From the NCBI RefSeq assembly GCF_003144115.1, contig NW_020312025.1, positions 69,461 to 133,460 on the forward strand: a stretch of 64,000 nucleotides of DNA. The letters run 5' to 3'. The notes beneath the pieces are model-generated. The model ran no database searches. It saw only the letters and a list, made by a program, of their open reading frames with translations, and was not told where the DNA came from. Positions 45,628 through 55,446 of the stretch are shown here, one piece after another; position 1 is the first letter of the stretch, and each line of letters begins with the position of its first letter. Source of the DNA: Tilletiopsis washingtonensis. Its lineage: Eukaryota > Basidiomycota > Exobasidiomycetes > Entylomatales. The translations under genes were made by a program, and so were the position numbers.

Positions 45628-48600
45628 ATGCCCACCGCCTCGTCTGCGCGCCGGCGATCCTCCGGCCTCGGGCACAGCGACTTTGACTCGCCCGACGTGC
45701 TCGCACGCCCACGCCGCAGCGACGCCGGTGCTCTCGCCACGCCCACGCCTGCCTCGTCGCGCCAGCCGCTGCGCAGCACAGCGCCCAACGGCGGCCCGCC
45801 AGCTGCGCCTGTGCGCGCCGCAGACGCCCGCAAGCGTGCCGCCATGCCGGCGCCGCGCAAGAGCGCAGCACGGAAGAGCGAAGATGCAGCGCCGCCACGT
45901 CGGGCTGCCGCTGGTGCCGCACGACGCGTCGTAGACTCGGACTCGGACGACGAGCTGGCGGGGGGCGATGATGCGTACGGCGAGGAGGACGAGGGCGACA
46001 CGACGATACAGAGTGCGCCGCGCCGCAAGGCCGCAGCTGCACCCACGCCAGTCGAGACGAGCAGCCGCACGCAGATGGTGCCGCTGCAGACCAAGCCGCG
46101 TCTGCCCGGCGGCGGCGTGTCGGCGCTGGCACGCTCGCGCATGGCGTCGTCCGGCGCCGGCACGGCTGGCTTCGCACGGCGAGGCGCGCCCTCGTCCTCG
46201 GACGCTGCGCCGCATCCCTCTTCCTCGTCGGCCTTCACCGACACTTCGACTCGCTCGCGAGGTGGTGTCGCCGCACTGGCGCGAGCGAACGGGCCGCGCC
46301 GCAGCCTCGGCGCGTCGCTGCATGTGCAGGCCGGCAACGCCAGCGCCAGCCACGAGGCGCAGGCCAAGGAGGTGCAGAAGCTCAACGTCGACTCGACGAG
46401 CTTCGAGGAGTGGATGAAGATGGCGACGGACAATGTGAGTGCGCTGCTGCGAAGCACCTCTCCAGTTGCTGACACGCGCCGCAGAAAATCAACGCGAGCA
46501 ACACGTGGAACTTTGCGCTGATCGACTACTTCCACGACATGTCGCTGCTGCGCTCCGAGTCGGGAGACGGCAGCATCAACTTCCAGAAGGCGTCGTGCAC
46601 GCTCGACGGCTGCATCAAGGTGTGGACGTCGCGCGTGGACAGTGTCGTCGTCGAGACGGGCAAGCTGCTCTCAGGCCTGCAGGACGACTTGGACTTGCGC
46701 ACCTCGAAGAAGGGCAAGGAGGCCGAGGACGAAGAGGACGGCGAGGAGGACGAGGAGGGCAACACCAAGTCCAAGAAGCGCAAGGGCAAGGCGCGCGAGG
46801 CGACGCTGGCCAAGAACTTCTCGCAGCTGGCGATCAAGAAGCTCGACGTCGAGTTCTCCGTCGACCCGCTCTTCAAGAAGACGTCGGCCGACTTTGACGA
46901 GGGCGGCGCCGGCGGGCTGCTGATGAACCACCTCGGCGTGGACGGCAAGGCGCGCATCGTGTTTGACGCCTCCGACGTGGCCGGCGTGGCAGACGAGGGC
47001 GACGAGCAGGATGCGCTGCCGGCCGACGGCGACGCGGACCGCGAGGCCACGCCGCTGGCAAGCGCGCAGCAGGACCACGAGATGGTGGACCTGACGAAGC
47101 TGCGCGTCACGCTCTTCGGGCACGACGAGGCGGCCTTCAGTGGCAGCGAGAACGCGCTCAGCGCACTCCTGTCGCAGCGCACCATCTGTCCCACGTTCGC
47201 CTCCTTCCGCTTCGCGCCCGACGACACGACGCCCTTCTCTGCGCTGGGCTTCGAGCATGCGCCGGGCAACGACGGCTACTCGGACCCGGCGTATGACGAC
47301 TCGATGGGCGGCATGCCGGCGTTCGACGACATGCCGGAGGGCGACGAGGGCGAGGACTTCTTTGGCGCAGGCAACGACTACGCTGGCGGCGACGACGGCG
47401 ACGACATCTTTGCGGCGCCGCTCGATGTGCGGCAGGGCTCGCACGATGCCGACGACGATGACGAGCTTGCGGCGATTGCACACGACCAGCCGCGAGGCTC
47501 GGCTGCGGCGCCCTCGCAGCGAGACCTCGCACTCGCATTCGTGGGTGTTGGCGCCGCGCAGGACGAAGAGGCCGAGGGCGGCGCAGATGGCATGTTCGAC
47601 TACTTCGACCAGCACCTTGTGAAGAACTGGGCGGGCCCGGAGCACTGGAAGATGCGCAAGGGCGTCGGCGCCATGCCGGGAGCCAAGGGTGAGTGCTTGC
47701 GGGCGGGCCTCGAGGCTGACATCGCTGACACATCCACAGGAGCGGACGCAGACGGGCCAAGCGGCTCTTCCGCGCCCAAGGCCGCGCCTCGGAAGAGCAA
47801 GGAGGCCTTCGTGATCGACTTTACCACTCCAGCCGGCGCCATGTCGAGCGCGGAGCTCTTTGCGCCGGCCAAGGGCGGCGTGGGCATCATGCTGCCGCGC
47901 AACAAGGGCGCCGCGGACCTGCATCTGCTGCCCGAGGACCGCCACTTTTCGAGCCGAGAGCTGCTGCGGCTGGCGATCAAGCCGCGTGCTGTGGTGAGTG
48001 CCGTCTGCGGTGGGACATCGCCCCTTGCGAGTGCTGACAGTGTGGTTCGTCTACAGCTGAACTTGAGGCGAAGAGGCGCACGGGTGGCGCAGACCAACGA
48101 CGTCGACATGGCGCATCCTGCCGACGTCGACGAGGAGTTCTGGGCGCAGGCGGCCGCCGAGCGGGAACAGGGCGTGGGCGGCGCGTACGACGGTGAGTGC
48201 TCGAGCTGGGATGGGCACCACAGGCCAGTGCTGATCGCTCACACCCCTGCAGAGCACGAAGCGCAGCCCTTCAACACCGAATTCTTCCACGACGCCGACG
48301 ACGACGGCGCGTTCGACATGCTCGAGGACGGCGGGCCGAGCGGCTTTGGCGACGAGGGCGAGGAGGAGGAGCTGCCGACGCAGGCCATCCGCCGTATCCG
48401 CCCCGAGTACGTCAACTACGCCAAGCGCGCCAAGCGTGTCGATGTCAAGCGCCTCAAGGACTCGATCTGGAAGGAGCTGGCGATTGACGTCGATGCGCTG
48501 AGTGACGAAGAGGACGACGAGGTGAGCGTGACTGGTGTGTCTGCTGCTCTCCCGTTGCTGACGCCTTTGCAGCCATCAACACCCGGCCGCACCAAGCCAG

Positions 48601-48995
48601 AGCCCGGCAGCTCCGGGCCGCGCACCTTCTCGGCGGTCATCAGCGGCCTGAAGAAGTCGTACGCCAAGGAGAAGCTCGACGAGATCAGCACGTCGTACTG
48701 CTTCATCTGTCTGCTGCATCTGGCCAACGAGGAAGGGCTGGACATTCGCATCGACGACGCCGCTCCCTCGTCCTCGCAGAAGCGCGTGGCGAAGAACGAG
48801 GCGCCACTGGACAAGGAGCTGGGCGAGGAGAACATGGAGGGCATTTTCCGCCGTCTGGCCGCCAGCGCTGCGCAAGGCGTCCTCGACGACGAAGACGCAG
48901 GCGGCGAGGAGGGCGATGGCGACGGTGGTCTACGTGTTGGACGCCTCGAGAATCTCGTCATCGTCAACGACCGCAACGCCGGACGTGGCGCCTAG
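45628..48995 (+). CDS. BRN1: Condensin subunit 2 (Brn1/Cnd2/CAP-H kleisin)
   Basis: Kleisin that bridges the Smc2-Smc4 heads for mitotic chromosome condensation. Six exons: join(45628..46434,46485..47688,47740..47993,48057..48192,48253..48521,48573..48995), 1,030 residues. The diagnostic N-terminal kleisin block is NTWNFALIDYFHDMSLLR, INFQKASCTLDGCIKVWTSR and DSVVVETGKLLSGL, followed by LDVEFSVDPLFKKTSADFDE and GLLMNHLGVDG. The C-terminal block includes TSYCFICLLHLANEEGLDI. Between them lie acidic, Ser-rich linkers usual for this family. Introns 2-5 (51, 63, 60, 51 nt) are all multiples of three and stop-free, so reading straight through is possible; their GTGAGY donors, CTGAC-like branch sites and CAG ends argue for splicing. 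It is the one clearly essential gene inside the F-box region. Confidence 0.94.
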
Positions 48996-49821
48996 CCTTG
49001 CTTCTCCCTTCTCTCTGCCTCTCTGCTCGCTCGTGCCACGTCACTCGGAATGCGTTCCTCTCTCCCGGAGCTATACCTCACTCTTCCCTTCCCTTTCGCC
49101 GCTGCCGCGCTGTGTGCCTGCCGCTCTCCTCACCCCGCTCCATCTTGCCTGTACGATCCTGAGCCTCGGCTATGTAATCCGCACGATCTGAGTCTGCTGC
49201 TCGTCGAGTGCGCTCCCATCGCAAGCGCCGTAGAGCAGTCAAGCGTGTGCAAATGTCGAGGCGGCCGCACGAGCGCGAAAGGGGCGCGCAAAAAAGAGAC
49301 GACAGGGGGTGTCCCGCGACGCGTGCACGGCCCTCTGCGCAGCGTCAGCAAGCCAAGCCGAGGCTCGCCCGACGCTCGCGCCTTGCCTTACGACGTCCAC
49401 CCTCTCCCACCCTCCATCTGGTCGGCGCTTTACCCACCCGCTGTCCTCCTTTTCCTCCTCACCCTCGTCTCCGACTGCGCGTCGCACGACCCTTGCTCGC
49501 GTGCAGACGATCGCACAGCATCGCATCGGTGCGCCAATGCTCGTCCCGCTGCGGCACGCCGTCCACTGACGCCAGCGTTACACACACAACCCTTTCTCCC
49601 TGCGAAGCTCTGTGTGCGTCCTGCGTGCGCTCTCGAGAAGAAAGTCTCGATCGCCGGTGAGTCCGTCGGCGCCAGATCAGCTGCGGCTCGTCACCAACCT
49701 GCTAACGACGCTTCGCTTGCACGTCCTTTTCGCTTCGCTCGTCGAGCACTCTCTAGGCCGTCTTAAGGTCGACTAAGTCTCGCTACTCGTCAGCAGCAGC
49801 AGCATTCCCCCAGGCTTCGTC
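48996..49821. other. Intergenic between BRN1 and F-box gene E
   Basis: About 830 bp in tandem orientation, holding the BRN1 trailer (CT-rich) and the promoter of gene E. No supported gene. Confidence 0.45.
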
Positions 49822-51011
49822 ATGTTTCCGCTTCTCGAGCTGCCGGTCGAGCTGCAGATCGAGGTCCTGCGCTACTTCAACACGCTCGAGCTGCGAGCGA
49901 TGAAGGTGAGCCGTTGCCGCAGCAAGGTAGCTGGTCATCACTCATTCATGATTCGTTGTTGCTCAGGGCACTTGTCGCACCATGAAGAACCACGTCGACA
50001 ACAATTCAGTGTTCGACGGCGTGATGTTCCGCACCAAGAAAGTCGACATGGCTGCTCTGATTCACCGTACCCTATGCGAAGAAAAGGGGCGTGCTGACTG
50101 GACTAGCTATTGCGCTGATTCCAATCGCAAACGCCGAGGGGAAGTGCCGCTACGTGACTGGGTACGTTTTAGACAAGGGAGACCGATGCTCGTCAATTCG
50201 CTGACAATGCTGTACGAGCAGAGCGACATGGAGGCCTGCAGTTTCATGAATCCTCTGGAGCCCCTGGACATCAAGAAGCACCCGCTGATTGGGGTCTACT
50301 GCACGTACGGAGAAAGCTTTCAAAAGATTCGCGCCTACTCTGGCGAAGACCATGAGATGTGCTGCGAGAAACGCACGCACTCGAGATGCGCCCGCGACCC
50401 GGACGACATGCCGTTGCTTCATCTCCTGACTGCGTGGCGCGAGAATGCGACGGATCCACCGTGAGTCTCGTTCTCAGCCATCAGCTTCCTCCTCCCCAGC
50501 CTATGATCGCCCACACAGAGTCTCAGCGCTGCGTTACTACGATGCCGCGAGTTTCCTCTTCGTGCCACGTTCAGACCCAGCTGACCAGCTGTAGCAGTAC
50601 TACCACACCCACCCCAACATTCTGCAAGTCTCGAACAAGAAGATCATCAAGAAGCATGACAGGTTCGACGAGGGCTACATGGAGATCGTCAACGAGGACG
50701 ACACACCTGTCACAGTCGCGCAGTATTGGTTGGTATGCCGCGCGTGCCGCGTGTGCTGCTGCATCACACTGCTGATCGAAGCTGTCCAGGCAGCACTTCT
50801 GCCACTATGCGAGGTTGGTCATGGAGGAGAATGGGCCGCGGGCTGTGAGTCTCTGGTAGATCGGCTTTAGTTTATGCTAATCTTTGTTGCTCAGCCAGCA
50901 CGTCGAGATGGCTCGATGTGGGCCGATGCCTGGTTCGTCGCCGAGGGACGCTGCGAGTTCCGCAACGACTTCCACGAATTTACGCCTTCCGACAGTGAAG
51001 AAGACGACTGA
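49822..51011 (+). CDS. F-box-like family protein E (inverted member)
   Basis: Seven exons: join(49822..49905,49967..50161,50222..50460,50519..50546,50595..50728,50790..50844,50895..51011), 283 residues. It starts MFPLLELPVELQIEVLRYFN, then GTCRTMKNHV. Family blocks: MFRTKKVDMAALI, IKKHPLIGV, LLHLLTAWRENATDPP, mini-exon PVSALRYYDA, VTVAQYW. It lies 5 kb from copy D on the opposite strand, with BRN1 between them. The mini-exon ends at the position expected from its paralogues, but the intron begins GCGAGT instead of GTGAGT, so a GC-AG intron of 48 nt is inferred. Exon 1 and exon 3 sizes match other members (84 and 239 nt). It ends acidic, SDSEEDD. Confidence 0.85.
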
Positions 51012-52171
51012 GAGCATCTCGATGCCGCACGATCATCCGGCGAACGCACTCTCCAGCGGCATGCACGCTCGTCTCGCAATCAAACAAAAACACACATCCA
51101 AGCTGTACCGCCTCCGCAGATTCAACCCGTTCATGACGCTGCGAACTTGCAGAGACGCCGGCTGGGCGCTGGACCGAGAGTGCGAGCTGTCCGCTCGCTG
51201 TCCTGCCATGATCAGCAAGCTAGAAATGCTCTGCTCTGCTATGCTGACGAGGAGACGTCCTCAGCTTGGAGGGAGACAGATTCGAAAAGGCCTCGATCTT
51301 CTCTGTGCAGGAACTCACGAAGAGCATACCGCAGCTGACCGCCGTCAGGGCCTTGCACAGCTTCAGGCGGCCGTGAGCGCGGCCCGAGCTTCTGCCATCG
51401 ATGCCTTTGGTGTTCGCGCGGCTCGAAGCGCAGCTCAGCAGCTCATACGGTCTATGTACAGCCTCGCACACTGAAGCTTTTACTGGAGACTGCACCGACT
51501 GGAAGCGACGCACGCCTGTCCGACGACGATCCGCAGCGTCTCTATAGGGCAACGTGGACGCAGAAGCGAGGCGCGCTCATCTGTCCTTTGCTGAGTGACG
51601 TTGCTGCGTGATGCAAAGCTGAGTTGCGACACCGCTGTCGCAGCTGCGGGTGTTGATGTCGAGGTCGAGACGCAGCGGCGGCTGCAGCGTGCAACTCGCT
51701 GTGGCGCATCGGCGCTTGGCGCGCGCACGCAAGGCAGCTCTTGGCGCGTCGGGCTCGAGCGTCGTACCCGCTCTCTCTCGTGCTGCTTTCTCTTTGCTTG
51801 CTGGGGGTCGAACGAAAGCTCGCTCGAGCTCCACACCGGCTGGCACAGGCATGTGCCTCGGAGTCGGCAGGGTGTCGGCGAGCGGCTATGCGTGCCGCGG
51901 GAAAGCGGGGTCTCGAGCGGCGCGGCATGCGCGTGGCAGCGCAAGGCGAGGGCCAAGGGGCATGCCGGACGCCGCGGCGGACGTGGCAGTGCCGGCGCGC
52001 CGAGGCGCGCGCAGGCAGGAGAGCAGAGGATGGCCGGGCCGCGCCGCGCACGGGCGGTGCCGAGGAGCAACACCGCCTCGACAGGCCCAGATCCAGAAGA
52101 TGCCGACCCCACTTCCCTCTCCTCCTCACCACCACTCTCGCGCACCAGCCTGCCGAGGCATCACTACGACC
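51012..52171. other. Intergenic between F-box E and the ManC-type gene
   Basis: About 1.16 kb. Frames present are Arg/Cys/Ser-rich and lack splice or domain support. It holds the likely promoter of the ManC-type gene, with pyrimidine-rich sequence (CTTCCCTCTCCTCC) at about 52110. Confidence 0.45.
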
Positions 52172-54102
52172 ATGTCTGACCCTTCCTCGCCCGACACGCC
52201 CACCGCGAGCTCGCGCTCGTCCAAGCTGCCCGCCAGTCTGGCGCCGCTGCTGGCGCCGCTCTCGACCGCCGCTGCAGTCGCGAGCCGCGGCAGTGGCAGC
52301 AGCGCAGACGAGGAGCGGAGAGCACAGCCGCCGCCGCCTCTGCCGCCGCGCGAGGGTCAGGCTTCGCATGCGCAGGGACTGGCGCAGCAGGACGTGATGA
52401 TGCAGGTGCTCGCGGGCATGCAGGACCTGCAGCGCGAGGTGAGTCGAGTTTGCGGTGGAGCAAGACGGGCTTTAGGAGGAGGAAGCGTGCGTGCTGCGAG
52501 CTGCCGTGCGGGCAGTGCATGTCCGGTCCCGTGCAGCCGCAGAGCGAGAGTTCAAGCGGCTGCACATACCAGCTCTCGGTGCCAAACGCAAGCCGCCTTG
52601 CCTTCGCCTCCCGCCGCTCTGGCACACATCTAACACGCTCCGGCCAGATCGCACGCCTGCACGCGCGCATGGACGACGTCGAGCACCGCGGCGCCTCGCC
52701 TTCTCCCATGATGCGGCCTCACGCGCTCGGGCGTATGCGGTCCTTCCGCAACGACATCTCGCGTTCCTCGTCTCCGGAGAAGGGGACCGTCTCTCTCCCA
52801 CCTGCGCATCTCGACTACCTGCAGACCAGCACCGCACTGGCGCAGCCCGCACCATTGCTCGCTACCGAGCCCTCGCTGGGGCTCTGGTGCGTCGTGCCCG
52901 CTGGAGGAGCAGGTACGCGTCTGTGGCCGCTCTCGCGCGAGAGCTACCCGAAGTTCCTGCTCGATCTGATGGGCAGTGGACGTACGCTGCTGCAGAGCAC
53001 ATGGGATCGCCTGCTGCCCTTGGCCGGCGCACGACGCATGATCATCGTCACGGGCGCCGCACACGTCGGCGGCGTGATGGATCAGCTGCCCGAGCTCTCG
53101 GACTCCAACGTGCTGGCCGAGCCGAGTCCGAAGGAGTCGATGGCCGCCATCGGCCTGGCCGCTGCCGTGCTCGCGCGCCGTGATCCTGAGGCGGTGCTGG
53201 GCAGCTTCGCCGCCGATCACAGCATCTCGGGTCGCGAGGCGTTCGAGAGTGCCGTGAGCGAGGCAGTGGCCGTAGCCAAGGCCGGCTATCTCGTCACGAT
53301 TGGCATTGCTCCTTCCTACCCGTCCACCGGCTTCGGCTACATCAAGCTCGGCGATCGCCTTGCCGTGGCCGACGCGCCGAATGCACGCCGCGTGACGGAG
53401 TTCAAGGAGAAGCCCGACGCGCGGACTGCGAGTGCATACCTCTCGACGGGCGACTATCGATGGAACGGCGGCATGTTCGTCGTCCGTGCACAGACGCTAC
53501 TCGAGCTCCTGCACGCCTCCATGCCGGACCTGCACGATGGCCTCCTGCGCATCGCTGAGGCTTGGGAGACGCCACGCCGCGACTCGGTCATGGCAGAGGT
53601 CTGGCCGACGCTGACCAAGATCGCCATCGATCACGCCATCGCGGAGCCAGCGGCCAAGGCGGGACGCGTGGCAGTCGTGCCCGCGACGTTCGGATGGGAC
53701 GACGTGGGAGACTTTAGCTCCTTGGCAGACATGCTGCCGGCGGAGAAGGGAGAGGCCAGAGTGCTCGGTGATCATCGGTTGGTCCTGACGGAGAGCCAGG
53801 CTGGAGGCCTTATCATACCCGCTTCGGGACGGACAGTGAGTCTGCGCAATGGCGCTATGCGCATGCATGGAGAACTGACATGCAGCTTCTTGCAGATTGC
53901 TTGCCTCGGAGTCGACGACGTCGTCGTCGTCGACACGCCCGATGCGCTCCTCATCACGACGCGTGCGCGCAGCCAGGACGTCAAGAAGATCGTGGCGCGG
54001 ACGAAGAAGAGTGAGTTGCTCGGCCCTCGAGATGCCCACCTCCACCTCTGTCACCTGTCTCATCGCTCATTCAATCATTCAGGCTTCCCGCTGCTCTGCT
54101 GA
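52172..54102 (+). CDS. Mannose-1-phosphate guanylyltransferase of bacterial (ManC) type
   Basis: Makes GDP-mannose from GTP and mannose-1-phosphate. Exons: join(52172..52438,52648..53835,53896..54010,54083..54102), 529 residues. Residues from about 168 carry the whole catalytic domain: PAGGAGTRLWPLSRESYPKF, LAEPSPKESMAAIGLAA, GSFAADHS, FGYIKLGD, FKEKPD, YRWNGGMFVVRA, KIAIDHAIAEPA, FGWDDVGDFSSL and VDDVVVVDTPDALLITTRA. This order and wording match short actinobacterial ManC enzymes as I recall them, not fungal Mpg1/Psa1, which has a different signature and hexapeptide repeats. The first 167 residues are a Ser/Pro-rich addition with a short coil (LQREIARLHARMDDVE) split by a 209-nt intron. Introns, GC content and codons look native, so an old transfer rather than contamination is inferred. 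Confidence 0.9.
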
Positions 54103-54204
54103 TCTCGCCGTCGATGGCCTTTGAGGACCTCCAGATCTCCCCACTCCGCCCGCTGAACCCGCCCTTCCACCTCGTCACTCGTCACGCAACGCGTCACACC
54201 TATT

Positions 54205-54218
54205 CCCCCCCCCCCCCC
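54205..54218. repeat. Homopolymer of about 14 C
   Basis: A run of C in the trailer of the ManC-type gene. Its exact length is the kind of site most prone to sequencing error. Confidence 0.85.
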
Positions 54219-54382
54219 TGCGAGTCTACTCTACTGATGTTAGACATTCACTCGTCGACGATGGGACAAACGATCGATTAATCAGGCTTCGCAGCGACAC
54301 ACGACTGCTGCAGCAGGACTGGTGATCAGCTCACGTGCTTCACAGGCGAGGCACACGCACAGAGTAGGCCGATTCGACTGCT

Positions 54383-54752
54383 TCAGCAAGCGGCGAGACA
54401 GACGGTTAGAGCTTGGGCGCATGCGGCAGCTGCGCAAGGCATGTTGAGTCCGGCGTGGCGCCAGGTAGCACCTGCAGCGCGAAGTGTCAGCGGAGCAAGG
54501 CTTTCTTGGACGAGCTGTGGCAGAGCGGCAGGGCGGCAGGGCGGCGAGCGACAGTACCGGAAGAAAGACTGCTAGCCAGCAGACAAGCGACGTGTGCAGC
54601 ACGGCATCTGCCTCGTCCTCGTCAGCGACCGCGCGCTCGGTGAGAGGCGACCTCACTCACGCGCTCTGACACGCCGAGGCGGCGCCCACGCTCTCGTGGC
54701 TACCGACGACGAGCGCAGGGAGGAAGAGCAAGGGCAGTACGAGGAGACGCAT
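54383..54752 (-). CDS. Small secreted cysteine-rich protein, 76 residues
   Basis: Three exons: complement(join(54383..54471,54558..54607,54661..54752)). Exon 1 encodes a clear signal peptide, MRLLVLPLLFLPALVVGS. The mature part reads ACQSACRAAHVAC ... PCAAAACAQALTVCLAAC and stops right after the last Cys. Cysteine spacing is mirrored: C-x3-C-x6-C near the start and C-x6-C-x3-C at the end. This resembles a widespread fungal small secreted family with CQTGCNALAVAC-type starts, as I recall it. Intron 1 (53 nt) is canonical with a CTGAC branch site. Intron 2 (86 nt) has a weaker GTACTG donor; without that splice the frame ends at 54487 and gives 70 residues lacking the second cysteine group. It faces the ManC-type gene tail to tail. 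Function unknown; an effector-like or cell-surface role is possible. Confidence 0.65.
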
Positions 54753-55446
54753 GGCGGCTTACGTGAGAGCTGCGCAGAAGAGAGTGGAGGAGTCGCAGCT
54801 GTTGAAGAAGACGTGGAACGGCGCCGGAGGCGTGGACGATGTCTGCGCATCCGAACGGCTAGCGGTGGCAATCTCTGCGAAGGTCAGACGACCGCAGGCA
54901 ACTCGGTGACGGTGTCTGCGCATATGAGTTGTGGGCTGCTGCTCCGCTCCACGCTGTCGAGAGCATGCCGAAGGGAAGCTGACTCCGCTGGCGAGAGCGA
55001 GAGAAGGGCGCGCCTGCGCCGCACGAGCCAGCGGCGGCTGGGACTCAACGATGCCGCTGCTGGGCGGGCCGAGCTGTCCCATCCTCATCACAGACACACG
55101 AGGCGATATCGATCTGAAGGCTCTCTTATTGAAGGGCTCAGACTGTATGTAAAGGAGAGACAAGACACGACGAGGAGGAGGAGACGACCGAGAAGGGGCG
55201 GCGACGCGGCTCAGAGTGTAGTGGTCCTCTGGCGGCGCGCGGCAGACACGTTAGGGAATGTGGGGGGCCAAGACTGAGAAGCGGGACGGACTCGGGGGAT
55301 GTAGGGAGGTGCTGGGGTTGAATGTAGTCCGAGAAGAGGTCGTTAGAGAGGGCGTGATGACGGGAGAGGAAGGCGCGCGGCGCGCAGAGCGCTGGCTCGC
55401 GGCGCCAAACCCAGGCATCAAGGCCAGAGGAGAGAGCGCCAGCGCT
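54753..55446. other. Intergenic between two minus-strand secreted-protein genes
   Basis: About 690 bp: promoter of the small cysteine-rich gene and trailer of the repeat-protein gene. No further frame is supported. Confidence 0.4.

Noticed and set aside
50884-51474. 196-residue frame overlapping the end of F-box gene E
   Set aside because: The other frame of the last exon joins the family gene in phase and ends naturally. This frame has no motif.
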